Positions 16,870 to 25,880 of a stretch of DNA of 64,000 bases are shown here, piece after piece. The translations under genes and the position numbers were made by a program. Each line of letters begins with the position of its first letter. Positions within the stretch are counted from its first letter, which is position 1. Source of the DNA: an uncultured Lachnospiraceae bacterium (lineage in GTDB: Bacteria; Bacillota; Clostridia; Lachnospirales; Lachnospiraceae); NCBI GenBank assembly GCA_910578335.1, contig CAJTPU010000009.1, positions 1 to 64,000 on the forward strand, written 5' to 3'. Below the pieces are notes generated by a model that saw only the letters and a program-made list of their open reading frames with translations, made no database searches and was not told the DNA's origin.

Positions 16870-17826
16870 ATGGCAGGATTTAGTTTGATATTGATTTTCC
16901 TCTGGATGGGAATTGTGCTGTTGTCGACCTTGGGAGCGCTGGTGCTTTTGGTGATTTCCCTTGTATTGTTTTTGACGAAGAAAAAAACGGGGAGCAGCGG
17001 CAAGTCCCGCGTCAAAAAAGGATTTGCCGTTGCCCTTCTGGTGTCCGGCTGTCTGCTTTTGCTGCCGGCAGGGATTACCGCCTGCGGCGTTGCAATGGCG
17101 GCAGGTAGGGATAATGTAGAGAAAATACAGACTGCGGAATCCATTGAAAATAAAATTTATGTACAGAGCGGCGAATGGAGGGACGGGTTTGCGTATGAGG
17201 GAAAAGAGCTGGTTCCGGTAAATCTTTTTATGAATGACGACAGATATTTTTCTAATGGCAAGAACCAGAATTTAGAAAAAATCGGCGCGCTGGTGATGGA
17301 GGATTTTACATACTATTGGTTTTATGAGGCTGAAAACAACAGCGGGTATGACATATATTATGTGAATGTAGAAAGCTTTGCCGGCGGGTTCTATTATTCC
17401 AGAACTTTTGTGGACAAAGAGGATTATGATGCCGTTTTGGATTATTACAGCAATGCGGCTCTGGTGGTCAGGGCATTGTGGAAATCGGCGCCGGCGGATA
17501 CCGGTCTGCGAAACAACTGGGAAACCGTCGATTTGAATCCGCAGGAGAAGCAGGAGGAGTTGTTTGGCTTGTTCCATGCGGTTTTGGATGATGTCTCAGA
17601 CAGGAAGCGCGTCAATACCACGCGCGAAGGATATGACGAGTGTACTAAGCTGGAAATTCTGTCAGAGGATGGTATTCTGAAGGTTGATTTATGCGTATAT
17701 ACAAGGGGAGAGGAAGTAGTGCTGTATTTAAATGAGTACGAGGTGGAAAGCGAAATTGTAGAAACTTACAGGGAAATGCTGCTTTCCCTGACGGAGGATG
17801 TGCAGACAAAACTATTGAATCGGTAG
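16870..17826 (+). CDS. Hypothetical membrane-anchored protein
   Basis: The 318-residue protein has two N-terminal hydrophobic segments (about residues 5-37 and 50-75), separated by a short basic loop (KKKTGSSGKSRVKK). A soluble domain of some 240 residues follows, which probably faces outside. I do not recognise this domain. The second hydrophobic stretch contains SGCLLLLPAG and ITACG, cysteines that resemble lipoboxes but lie inside a second membrane span. GGAGGTG precedes the start by seven bases. It is followed 17 bases later by another small membrane protein; together with ThuA and the isomerase they form a run of same-strand genes. Confidence 0.65.
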   Translation: MAGFSLILIFLWMGIVLLSTLGALVLLVISLVLFLTKKKTGSSGKSRVKKGFAVALLVSGCLLLLPAGITACGVAMAAGRDNVEKIQTAESIENKIYVQSGEWRDGFAYEGKELVPVNLFMNDDRYFSNGKNQNLEKIGALVMEDFTYYWFYEAENNSGYDIYYVNVESFAGGFYYSRTFVDKEDYDAVLDYYSNAALVVRALWKSAPADTGLRNNWETVDLNPQEKQEELFGLFHAVLDDVSDRKRVNTTREGYDECTKLEILSEDGILKVDLCVYTRGEEVVLYLNEYEVESEIVETYREMLLSLTEDVQTKLLNR

Positions 17827-17843
17827 AAGGGAGGAAATGCAAA

Positions 17844-18380
17844 ATGTTTTTCAAAAAACCGGTAAATATTAATTTTATTACGGTTCTCATTGTGGTGCTC
17901 CTGCTGATAGGGCTGGGTGTGGTAAGCGGCTGTGCGGCAATGAGTCTGTCGTACGACGTGAGTGCTTTGGGCGGTAAGCTTCCGGAGCTGTGGGGGCAGG
18001 GAGATAACCCTGCGGCTGGCTGGGGAGTTTTGCTTACGGGATTTGCGGGGCTGACAGTCGCGCTGGTGACGCTTATCTGCTGGGCGGTTGCCATCACGGC
18101 ATCCGTCATGGCGGCGCTTATCTTTATCCCTCTTCTGGCGGCGCGGCTGGTGTACCGCAATACAGGCGGCAGGCTGCTTGCCTACAGAATTCTCATGGGG
18201 ATTGATTACTTTCTGCTGACACTGCTTACCCTAATGCTGAGCAGCGTGTGGCTGGAGGATATATTAGGCTCTATCGTATTTCTGCCCTTTATTTTGATTT
18301 TGGCTGCCATTATCGCGGTGAACATAATCAATACCTATACGGACAGAATCAAAAGAGACGGAAGGGATAAGGCGCAATGA
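17844..18380 (+). CDS. Hypothetical polytopic membrane protein
   Basis: This 178-residue protein has about four hydrophobic segments: residues 12-35, 62-100, 115-135 and 138-160. A charged C-terminus (DRIKRDGRDKAQ) follows. The first segment ends in VVSGCAAMS, which resembles a lipobox, but the following spans argue for an integral membrane protein. GGGAGG lies nine bases before the start. Its stop overlaps the start of the ThuA gene by four bases (ATGA), so the two are translationally coupled. No family is recognised. Confidence 0.65.
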   Translation: MFFKKPVNINFITVLIVVLLLIGLGVVSGCAAMSLSYDVSALGGKLPELWGQGDNPAAGWGVLLTGFAGLTVALVTLICWAVAITASVMAALIFIPLLAARLVYRNTGGRLLAYRILMGIDYFLLTLLTLMLSSVWLEDILGSIVFLPFILILAAIIAVNIINTYTDRIKRDGRDKAQ

Positions 18381-18955
18381 CAAGAGTAACCGTGTGGAAT
18401 GAATTTAAACATGAAAGAGAGCTCGCAGAAATCCGTCGGGTATATCCGGAGGGGATTCATGGCTGTATTGCCGGCTTTTTAAAAGAGGAGCCGGATTTTA
18501 TGGTGCGGACGGCGACCTTTGACATGGAGGAGCATGGTCTTACGGAAGAGGTTTTGCAAAAGACGGATGTACTGATTTTCTGGAGCCATGCCCTGCAGGA
18601 GGAATTTTCGGACGAGGCCGCAAAGCGGGTCAGGGAGCATGTGCTCTCAGGTATGGGACTGGTGGCGCTGCACTCGGCGCATTTCAGCAAGGTTATGAAG
18701 CTCCTTTTGGGAACCTCCATGACTTTAAAATGGCGCCACGGCGATAAGGAAAAGCTCTGGTGCACTGCACCGGCACACCCGATTGCCACGGGAGTTCCCG
18801 AGATGATTGAGATACCAAAGGAGGAGATGTACGGCGAGTATTTTGATATTCCCCGACCGGACGATGTGGTGTTTACGGGGTGGTTTTCCGGCGGTGAAGT
18901 TTTTAGGAGCGGCTGTACCTTTACAAGGGGCATGGGAAAGATTTTTTATTTCTAG
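18377..18955 (+). CDS. ThuA-like domain protein (frame interrupted by TAG)
   Basis: The 192 residues match the ThuA / class I glutamine amidotransferase-like family linked to trehalose and related sugar use. Typical stretches are VTVWNEFKHE at the N-terminus, DVLIFWSHA near residue 70, GMGLVALHSAHFSK near 95 and DIPRPDDVVFTGWFSGGE near 155. The frame stops at a TAG (18953-18955) inside the normally conserved KIFYF-x-PGHEEYPVY motif. Without that codon the frame continues to a stop at 19088-19090 that meets the ribosome binding site of the next gene. The truncated product lacks the last strand and helix of the flavodoxin-like fold. Start overlaps the previous stop. Confidence 0.8.
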   Translation: MTRVTVWNEFKHERELAEIRRVYPEGIHGCIAGFLKEEPDFMVRTATFDMEEHGLTEEVLQKTDVLIFWSHALQEEFSDEAAKRVREHVLSGMGLVALHSAHFSKVMKLLLGTSMTLKWRHGDKEKLWCTAPAHPIATGVPEMIEIPKEEMYGEYFDIPRPDDVVFTGWFSGGEVFRSGCTFTRGMGKIFYF

Positions 18956-19090
18956 CCCGGGCACGAGGAGTATCCGGTATACCGGCAGCCGCAGATACAG
19001 CAGATTATCAAAAATGCGGTTCGTTTCTGCGCGCCGGCGGGTGGGGAGAGAAGAGCGCTTTGCTGTCAGGAAGTGCAAAGACAAGAATAG
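18956..19090 (+). pseudogene. C-terminal remainder of the interrupted ThuA-like gene
   Basis: These codons are in frame with the ThuA gene after its TAG. They encode PGHEEYPVYRQPQIQQIIKN followed by AVRFCAPAGG, the expected C-terminus of the family. The stop at 19088-19090 lies exactly against the AGGAG of the following isomerase gene, the tight arrangement of an operon that was built with the full-length gene. No start codon and binding site suggest separate translation. Confidence 0.7.
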
Positions 19091-19100
19091 GAGCATCTGA

Positions 19101-19970
19101 ATGAAAATTTCCGTATTTTATGACCATATTCTGCAGGCGGCAGAGCAGACGAAGAAACCGCTGCCTGTTCTGCTGCAGGAGGCAAAGGCGGCGGGTATTG
19201 ACGCTGTTGAACTGCGTCTTTCGGCATTGCTTGAAAAGGAAAATATAATAACGCTTTTGCAGGAGGCAGGCTTGCAGATAAGCTGCCTCTATGAGTTTTA
19301 TGAGATGGGGAAGGGGGCTGTTTCGCCGATGGAGGAACGCCATGTGCTGACAGCGGCGCAGGTAAAGGCTAAGAAAATCCTTGTGGTTCCGGGATTTTTG
19401 GAAAAGAGCGAGGCAAAGCAGTGCAGGGCGTGCGCAGGAAGCTATGAGAAGAGCGCTGCTTATATGGGGCAAAATAAGAGCATCCGCCATATGGCGGAGG
19501 GGCTTTCCCGCATGACGGCGCTTGGCAGGAAAAACGGCGTGGCGGTGACGGTGGAGGATTTTGACGATATGGCATCGCCGTTAAACGGTATGTATGGCAT
19601 CCGCTGGTTTTTAGAGCAGGTTCCCGATTTGGGCTTTACGCTGGATATGGGGAATTTTGCCCATGCAGGTGAGGACGTGCTTACCGCCGCCGCATTTCTT
19701 TGGGAGCGTATTTTACATGTACATTGTAAAGACAGGGGAGAGGAACCTGGCCTTGCCCTGCAGGGCGGCGCAAACCGCGGGCTTCTGTCCGTTGCGGCGG
19801 GGGACGGCTATCTGCCTGTGGGCACATTGGTAAAAAGACTGATACAAAGCGGCTATGACGGTTATTTTGCCATAGAACATTTTGACGTGCCAAACCAGGA
19901 GGAGAGCATCCTGCGCTCGGCGGCGTTTTTGAGACGGATGGCGTGTCGGGCTGCCGGAGAGGAAGGCTGA
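19101..19970 (+). CDS. Sugar phosphate isomerase/epimerase (xylose isomerase-like TIM barrel)
   Basis: The 289-residue protein fits the AP endonuclease 2 / xylose isomerase-like TIM-barrel family. It has AAGIDAVELRLS in the first barrel strands, VTVEDFDD near residue 153, LGFTLDMGNFAHAGED near 177, HVHCKDRG near 213 and FAIEHFD near 257. The E/D/H residues in these motifs form the usual metal-binding site. It probably isomerises or epimerises a sugar or sugar acid in the same pathway as the ThuA protein encoded just upstream. AGGAG lies seven bases before the start. The last codons are included in a 33-bp tandem duplication. Confidence 0.85.
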   Translation: MKISVFYDHILQAAEQTKKPLPVLLQEAKAAGIDAVELRLSALLEKENIITLLQEAGLQISCLYEFYEMGKGAVSPMEERHVLTAAQVKAKKILVVPGFLEKSEAKQCRACAGSYEKSAAYMGQNKSIRHMAEGLSRMTALGRKNGVAVTVEDFDDMASPLNGMYGIRWFLEQVPDLGFTLDMGNFAHAGEDVLTAAAFLWERILHVHCKDRGEEPGLALQGGANRGLLSVAAGDGYLPVGTLVKRLIQSGYDGYFAIEHFDVPNQEESILRSAAFLRRMACRAAGEEG

Positions 19971-20013
19971 GGAGTGCGCCGGGCTGCCGGGGAGGAAGGC
20001 TGAGCGGTGTGCC
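19948..20013. repeat. 33-bp tandem duplication at the end of the isomerase gene
   Basis: Two copies of a 33-bp unit lie head to tail (19948-19980 and 19981-20013) with 29 of 33 positions equal. The unit includes the isomerase stop codon region (GGAAGGCTGA), so the second copy is a non-coding echo of the gene end. A third, much weaker copy may follow. Confidence 0.75.
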
Positions 20014-20070
20014 GTATTGCCGGCGGGAAAGGAAGCCGGAAAACGGCGGAAAAGGGAAAAGGAAAATAAG

Positions 20071-21801
20071 ATGAGTAAATACCGTGATACAGTCAGAAAA
20101 TATTTTTACTGTTTTCTTCTGGGACCTTTTTTTATGGTGCTGGAGGCGTGCGGGGAGTTTATACTGCCCTTTCTCAATGCCAATATTATCAATAAAGGAG
20201 CGGCAAGGGGGGATATCGGCTATATTGTGGAAAATGGCGTTTATATGCTTTTCATAGCGCTTTTTATGCTGGCGTCAGGTGTGCTGGGCGCTTATTTTGC
20301 TGTAAAGGGCTCGACGCATCTGGCGGCGGATTTGCGGAAAAAAACCTTTGTGCAGATTCAAAAATTTTCTTTTGCCAATATAGATGACTTTTCAACGGGG
20401 TCTCTTATCACGCGGATTACTAACGATATCACGCAGATTCAGACTTTTTCCCAGAGCCTTTTGCGGGGCGTGTTCCGCAGTCCTGTTATGCTGGTGGGCG
20501 CGATTGTCATGTCTTTTGCCCTAAATCCCCGTCTGGCGTTGGTCATCTGCGTTGTGGTGCCTCTGCTGGCACTTGCCATTGCTTTTATCATCAAGACGGC
20601 ATCGCCGCGCTATACGGTGATGCAGAAACGGCTGGATGCGCTGAACAACAGTGTCAATGAAACCATTACCAATGAATATGTTATCAAATCTTTTGTGCGG
20701 GAAGCGTATGAAAAAGAAAAATTTGCCGCCGTCAACGAGGAACTGATGGAAAAAAGCGTAAGGGCGCTGAAAATGATGCTCCTTCTGCAGCCGCTCTCCA
20801 CCCTTGCCATCGGCGCGGCTACGCTGGCGGTGGTATGGATTGCCGGAGGGCAGATTATGGTGGGCAGCATGGAAATCGGCACCTTGACGGCGTTTATCAC
20901 TTACCTGACACAGGTACTGACTGCGCTGGATTTTCTGGCAAATATTTTTTTGCAGGGCACCCGCGCGGCGGCTTCCGACCGGCGTATTGCGGAAGTGCTG
21001 CAGGCAGAAATCAGTCTGGACGATACCGGTGCAGCATATGCGGACAAAAAGATTACGCAGGGGAGTATTGTCTTTGCAAACGTGTCCTTCCGGTATTTCA
21101 AGAAGAATACGGAGAAGGTGCTTGACGATATCAGCCTGCGGATAGAGGCGGGAGAGTTTGTGGGTATCGTGGGCTCCACGGGAAGCGGTAAGTCTACGCT
21201 GGTTTCCCTGATTCCGCGGCTGTATGATGTGGATGAGGGCTGTGTTCTGGTGGATAACACGGACGTAAGGGAGCTTTCTTTAAAGCATCTGCGGGAGGGG
21301 ATTGCCGTTGTACTGCAGAAGAATACGTTGTTTTCGGGCACTATTGCGGAAAATCTCCGGTGGGGAAACGAGGAGGCGGCAGAGGAGGAGCTTATGTGGG
21401 CGTGCCGGATAGCGCAGGCGGATGACTTTGTGCGCGCTTTGCCGGAGGGATATGAGACGGAATTGGAGCAGGGCGGAAGTAATCTTTCCGGCGGACAGAG
21501 ACAGCGGCTCTGCATTGCCCGCGCCATATTGAAGAACCCGAAAATATTGATACTGGACGATTCGACCAGCGCCGTGGATACGGCGACCGACGCGCGTATC
21601 CGCAAGGCGTTTGCCAAAGAGCTTTCGGGGATGACAAAGCTTGTTATCGCCCAGAGAATCAGCTCTGTACAGGAGGCGGATAAAATCATTGTGCTGGAGG
21701 AGGGCAGAATAGCAGGGATTGGAACCCATGCAGAGCTGCTTGTCTCATGCACGCCTTATCAGGAAATCTATTATTCACAGAAAGACGGGGAAAAAGGATA
21801 A
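20071..21801 (+). CDS. Heterodimeric ABC exporter, permease/ATP-binding half with degenerate ATP site
   Basis: The 576-residue protein joins a six-helix exporter domain (about residues 1-310) to a nucleotide-binding domain. Walker A is GSTGSGKST near residue 370, the signature LSGGQRQR near 473 and Walker B LILDDSTSAVD near 493. The residue after the Walker B aspartate is D instead of the catalytic E. The switch histidine is Q (IAQRISS), so this half carries the degenerate site of a heterodimeric (TM287/288- or BmrCD-like) transporter. Its partner is encoded 11 bases downstream. The start at 20071 is favoured by AAGGAAA; an upstream in-frame ATG lies in non-conserved sequence. Substrates of this class are drugs, lipids or peptides. 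Confidence 0.9.
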   Translation: MSKYRDTVRKYFYCFLLGPFFMVLEACGEFILPFLNANIINKGAARGDIGYIVENGVYMLFIALFMLASGVLGAYFAVKGSTHLAADLRKKTFVQIQKFSFANIDDFSTGSLITRITNDITQIQTFSQSLLRGVFRSPVMLVGAIVMSFALNPRLALVICVVVPLLALAIAFIIKTASPRYTVMQKRLDALNNSVNETITNEYVIKSFVREAYEKEKFAAVNEELMEKSVRALKMMLLLQPLSTLAIGAATLAVVWIAGGQIMVGSMEIGTLTAFITYLTQVLTALDFLANIFLQGTRAAASDRRIAEVLQAEISLDDTGAAYADKKITQGSIVFANVSFRYFKKNTEKVLDDISLRIEAGEFVGIVGSTGSGKSTLVSLIPRLYDVDEGCVLVDNTDVRELSLKHLREGIAVVLQKNTLFSGTIAENLRWGNEEAAEEELMWACRIAQADDFVRALPEGYETELEQGGSNLSGGQRQRLCIARAILKNPKILILDDSTSAVDTATDARIRKAFAKELSGMTKLVIAQRISSVQEADKIIVLEEGRIAGIGTHAELLVSCTPYQEIYYSQKDGEKG

Positions 21802-21812
21802 GGGAGGTTTTT

Positions 21813-23696
21813 ATGAATAGTACGCGGGCGGAAAGACTGCAGAAGAAATACGGCAATATGCAGGTAAAAGCCGGACAGAAGGAAATGAATATCGGCAGAA
21901 TGGCAAACAGGGGAAGGGCGCTTTCCATGAGCGGAAAGCCGAAGGATGTGAAAAGGACGGTGCTTCGTCTGTTCCGGTATCTGGCTGACGAGAGGAAGCT
22001 TTTATTTGCCGCGCTTATCAGTGCGGTGCTCTTTACCGGCGCCACACTTGCCACCTCTTACATGCTGCGCCCCGTTATAAACAGATATGTATATTACACG
22101 ACGGATGACGGGGAGATAAAAAGACTGCTCTCGGGACTTTTTGGCGCGCTCGCCGTCCTTGCTGCCGTCTATGCCTTGTCGGTAATTTCCCAGTGGCTGC
22201 AGGCGCGGATTATGCTAAGCGTCTCCCAGCGCTCTCTTGTAAGGCTGCGCAGGGAGCTTTTTGCCAAGCTGCAGAAATTGCCGATACGGTACTTTGACAA
22301 TCATGCGGCGGGAGATATCATGAGTCGTTTTACCAACGATATCGACACCATCGGGGAGATGCTCAATACCACACTGATACAGATTGTCTCCGGTGCCATT
22401 ACCATCGCAGGCACGATAGTCCTGATGCTTTATACCAATGTGGTACTGGGGATGATTACCATTCTGATGACGCCGGTGCTGACGGCTATCAGCAGGGCAA
22501 TTATCAAAAAGAGCAGGGGAGCCTATGCGCGTCAGCAGCGCACGCTGGGCGCCTTAAACGGCTTTGCGCAGGAGACCATAACCGGACAGAAGGTGGTGAA
22601 GGTATTCGGGCATGAGGAGATTGCCACGGATGAATTTGCCTATCTCAATGAGGAGCTGTGTAAGGCGCAGATGAATGCGCAGTTTCGGTCGGGCATTATG
22701 GGACCGGTCACCCATCAGCTCTGTAATATGAGCTATGCCCTGACGGCATGTATCGGCGGGCTTTTGGTGGTACTGCGCGGCTTTGACTTTGGCGGGCTGG
22801 CAGTTTCTGTCCAGTATACCCGGCGTTTTAACCGACCCATCAACGAAATCTCCATGCAGATGAACACGGTGTTTGCTGCGCTTGCCGGTGCGGAGCGTGT
22901 ATTTGAGGTGCTCGACGAGGCAGAGGAGACGGACGGGGAGGAGCTTATCACGCCGAAAGAAATGAAGGGGCATATTGTGCTGGAGCATGTGAGCTTTGGC
23001 TATAAGCCGGAGGTCATCGTCCTGCACGATATTTCTCTGTATGCAAAGCCGGGGCAGAAGATTGCCTTTGTAGGCAGCACCGGTGCAGGGAAAACTACGG
23101 TGACGAACCTGCTGTCCCGTTTTTATGATATCAGCGAGGGAACGATTACCATCGACGGGATTCCGATTGAAAAAATCCCGAGGGGCTTTCTGCGGAGCCA
23201 TATTGCCATGGTATTGCAGGACACCCATCTCTTTACGGGGACGGTGCGGGAAAATATACGCTACGGCAGGCTTGACGCCACGGATGCGGAGGTGGAGGAG
23301 GCGGCGAAGGTAGCGTCGGCGCATTCCTTTATTATGCATTTGGAAAACGGGTACGACACGGTGCTTGAGCATGACGGCGCCAATCTGTCGCAGGGGCAGC
23401 GGCAGCTTCTAAATATTGCCCGCGCCGCGGTTTCCAGAGCGCCCATACTTATTCTGGATGAAGCCACGAGCTCTGTGGATACAAGGACGGAAAAGCATAT
23501 TGAAAAGGGTATGGACGCCATTATGAAAAACCGCACGACCTTTGTCATTGCCCACCGTCTCTCCACCGTCAGGTCGTCCGACGCCATCATGGTATTAGAG
23601 CAGGGCAGGATAATCGAGCGGGGAAGCCATGAGGAGCTGCTTGCCGCAAACGGGCGCTATGCGGATTTGTATCATGAGATAGCGGAGTTGAATTGA
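21813..23696 (+). CDS. Heterodimeric ABC exporter, permease/ATP-binding half with consensus ATP site
   Basis: This 627-residue partner has a longer N-terminal extension (about 40 basic residues) before six transmembrane helices. Its nucleotide-binding domain has Walker A GSTGAGKTT near residue 424, an atypical signature LSQGQRQ, Walker B LILDEATSSVD with the catalytic glutamate near 548, and switch histidine in IAHRLST. Together with the previous gene product it forms a transporter with one hydrolytic and one degenerate site. GGAGG lies five bases before the start at 21813. Both genes are repeated as a paralogous pair 2.3 kb downstream. Confidence 0.92.
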   Translation: MNSTRAERLQKKYGNMQVKAGQKEMNIGRMANRGRALSMSGKPKDVKRTVLRLFRYLADERKLLFAALISAVLFTGATLATSYMLRPVINRYVYYTTDDGEIKRLLSGLFGALAVLAAVYALSVISQWLQARIMLSVSQRSLVRLRRELFAKLQKLPIRYFDNHAAGDIMSRFTNDIDTIGEMLNTTLIQIVSGAITIAGTIVLMLYTNVVLGMITILMTPVLTAISRAIIKKSRGAYARQQRTLGALNGFAQETITGQKVVKVFGHEEIATDEFAYLNEELCKAQMNAQFRSGIMGPVTHQLCNMSYALTACIGGLLVVLRGFDFGGLAVSVQYTRRFNRPINEISMQMNTVFAALAGAERVFEVLDEAEETDGEELITPKEMKGHIVLEHVSFGYKPEVIVLHDISLYAKPGQKIAFVGSTGAGKTTVTNLLSRFYDISEGTITIDGIPIEKIPRGFLRSHIAMVLQDTHLFTGTVRENIRYGRLDATDAEVEEAAKVASAHSFIMHLENGYDTVLEHDGANLSQGQRQLLNIARAAVSRAPILILDEATSSVDTRTEKHIEKGMDAIMKNRTTFVIAHRLSTVRSSDAIMVLEQGRIIERGSHEELLAANGRYADLYHEIAELN

Positions 23697-23781
23697 GCGG
23701 GGTGGCGAAGGGAGGTTAAATAAAGTATTAAGAATAAAATGAATAAAATTGCCTATAGTAGTATTATTTATAATATTTCTT

Positions 23782-23810
23782 TTGACAAATAATAGCGGGA
23801 ATGATAAACT
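23782..23810 (+). promoter_or_regulatory. Promoter of the RloA/RloB-type pair
   Basis: A perfect TTGACA (23782-23787) and TAAACT (23805-23810) are separated by 17 bp in an AT-rich leader. Confidence 0.6.
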
Positions 23811-23886
23811 TAAAAATGAGCATTATAGAACCGATTTCAGAGAAAAAACAACATAAAACTTTGCTAATAAATTAGGAGACGGGTAT

Positions 23887-25125
23887 ATGTTAATACAATA
23901 TTCGGTAAAAAATTATAAATCAATAAAGGATGAAATTATTATTAATTTTACTGCAAAGAGAAAGGATGTAGATTCTGAAAAACTTATTAATGGTGAGGCA
24001 GGTAGTTCTCTTTATAGGTGTATCGGTTTAGTAGGACCAAATGCAAGTGGAAAAAGTAATATTATCAGTTCACTTTTCTTTGCATTAAAATTTATTAATT
24101 CTACGATAGAACGAAAAGAAAAATCTAAAATTAAAATTGAAATGTTTATGCTTGATAAGAATAGCAGAGAAGAAGGCTCTTCGTTCGAGTTTATTTTTTA
24201 TGAGAATACTGTAAAATATGTTTATGGATTTACCATAGACACGGAACGTGTTTTAGAAGAGTATCTTTTGGCATACTATTCCAAAAAAGCAACTACAATT
24301 TTTGAAAGAGACGTAAACATCGTATCGGAATATAATTTTAGGGGGAACGATGTTAAGGTTCAAAATGAAATATCTCTTAAAACAAATGCTAACAGACTGT
24401 ATTTGCCGGTTGCAGCGGAATGGGGATACGAAAAAGCAAAAGCACCATATAAATGGTTTGAAAGAATGTTCAGGCAATATAACGATATGAATATCAGTCA
24501 GATGATAGCAGATGTAGTAAAAGATGATTCTCAGAAAAATGTATTATTAGAAGCGCTTTCAAAGGCGGATTTTAACATAAAAGATATCTATATAAAAAAT
24601 AGGAAGATTGAGAAACAGCACAGAGATGCCATGGTTCAATTTTTGTCAAATATGTTAGGAGAAGGAGAGGTTTCGGAAGATATTATACCGGAAGACACGC
24701 CGGTGATTTGGGTTACGCATGCTTGCAAGAGCGGGGAAACCTTTGATATTGAAATGAGTGATGATTCCTCCGGTACACGTGATATTATAGATAATATTGC
24801 GGAAATGCTTTTTGTAAATAAGGCGGGCGGATTGTTTATGGAGGATGAGCTGGGTAGAAATTATCATACAAAATTGACAAAGTATTTTTTGGAGTTATTT
24901 AATGGTAATGAAATAAATTATGGAAAGGCACAGTTGCTTTTTAGTACGCACGACACTAAAATTCTTAATTTATTAAATCCTGAGCAGATATATTTAGTGG
25001 ATAAGGATGAAGATGGAGCAACATACGTTAAACTTTTGGATGATTACTTAATTAGAGAAAAGGACAATATTGAGTTGGGATACTTAAAAGGAAGATATGG
25101 AGCTGTTCCGAATATTAAGGAGTAG
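23887..25125 (+). CDS. AAA family ATPase, RloA/AbiL-like (AAA15 type)
   Basis: The 412-residue protein is an SMC/OLD-like AAA15 ATPase. Its N-terminus is MLIQYSVKNYKSIKDE, with Walker A GPNASGKSN at residues 50-58 and a Walker B-like GLFMEDELGR near 318. A typical C-terminal segment LLFSTHDTKILNL carries the switch histidine. The gene after it encodes an RloB-type toprim protein. This pairing is known from anti-phage and abortive infection modules (RloA/RloB, AbiLi/AbiLii; related in layout to PARIS AriA/AriB). The coding sequence is far richer in A+T than the genes around it, which suggests acquisition by transfer. It has its own promoter and AGGAG eight bases before the start. Confidence 0.88.
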   Translation: MLIQYSVKNYKSIKDEIIINFTAKRKDVDSEKLINGEAGSSLYRCIGLVGPNASGKSNIISSLFFALKFINSTIERKEKSKIKIEMFMLDKNSREEGSSFEFIFYENTVKYVYGFTIDTERVLEEYLLAYYSKKATTIFERDVNIVSEYNFRGNDVKVQNEISLKTNANRLYLPVAAEWGYEKAKAPYKWFERMFRQYNDMNISQMIADVVKDDSQKNVLLEALSKADFNIKDIYIKNRKIEKQHRDAMVQFLSNMLGEGEVSEDIIPEDTPVIWVTHACKSGETFDIEMSDDSSGTRDIIDNIAEMLFVNKAGGLFMEDELGRNYHTKLTKYFLELFNGNEINYGKAQLLFSTHDTKILNLLNPEQIYLVDKDEDGATYVKLLDDYLIREKDNIELGYLKGRYGAVPNIKE

Positions 25126-25132
25126 GTAAGAT

Positions 25133-25780
25133 ATGCGTACCAGGGCAAGAGGAAAAGAGCAAAAAGGAAAGAGTACTAAAGAAAAGCCATGTAAAATATA
25201 TATTTTTACTGAAGGAGATACAGAAGAAATTTATTTAAAGCACTATGAGAATAAAAAGAGGGGAATAGAGGTTATCCCGGTAGACCCAAAGCATACGGAT
25301 GCAGTAGGAATTGTAAAGTATGCAAAAAAATATATAGATGACAATCAAATAGAGACCGAATTGGGCGATAAATGTTATTGTGTATTTGATTCAGACCCGG
25401 ACTCTAATCCGAATATTAATGAAGCGTTTGACTTGGTTAGAGGTTATAAGCATAAAGGATTAGAATGCATATTTTCAAATCCCTCATTTGAAATTTGGTT
25501 TATACTGCATTATAGGAAAGCTCCTTATGGAAAAAGCGCAGAGGATGTTAAAAAAATAATCAAGGATTTAGTCAAGGAAGAGGAACCGGAGTATAAAGAA
25601 ACAACGGATATATTTGGAATCTTGTCAGATAAGCAAGATAAAGCGTTTAAAGAGGCAGTAATATTACATAAAGCACAAGCGGAAGTATATAAAAATGTGT
25701 TTTCACATGAATGCAATCCATATACTAATATGTTTGAATTTATTACATACATAAAAGGGGTGAAGAAAGGCGTTAAATAA
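25133..25780 (+). CDS. RloB-like toprim-domain protein
   Basis: The 215-residue protein matches RloB-type partners of AAA15 ATPases. After a basic N-terminus, KIYIFTEGDTEEIYLKHY (near residues 22-40) carries the conserved toprim glutamate. CVFDSDPDSN near 83 carries the DxD metal-binding motif, and FSNPSFEIWFILHY near 115-128 is the family hallmark. It is expected to be a metal-dependent nuclease whose activity is controlled by the ATPase. Only seven bases separate it from the previous gene, so the two are co-translated. The base composition is AT-rich like its partner. A strong terminator follows at 25881-25927. Confidence 0.88.
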   Translation: MRTRARGKEQKGKSTKEKPCKIYIFTEGDTEEIYLKHYENKKRGIEVIPVDPKHTDAVGIVKYAKKYIDDNQIETELGDKCYCVFDSDPDSNPNINEAFDLVRGYKHKGLECIFSNPSFEIWFILHYRKAPYGKSAEDVKKIIKDLVKEEEPEYKETTDIFGILSDKQDKAFKEAVILHKAQAEVYKNVFSHECNPYTNMFEFITYIKGVKKGVK

Positions 25781-25880
25781 TTTGATAACAAGAAAGGATA
25801 AAATGTACTTGTCAAAAGAACTTGAAGTTGGTGTTATGCAGTCAGCATAATAAAGAAACTATTTAATATCAATAAAATGG

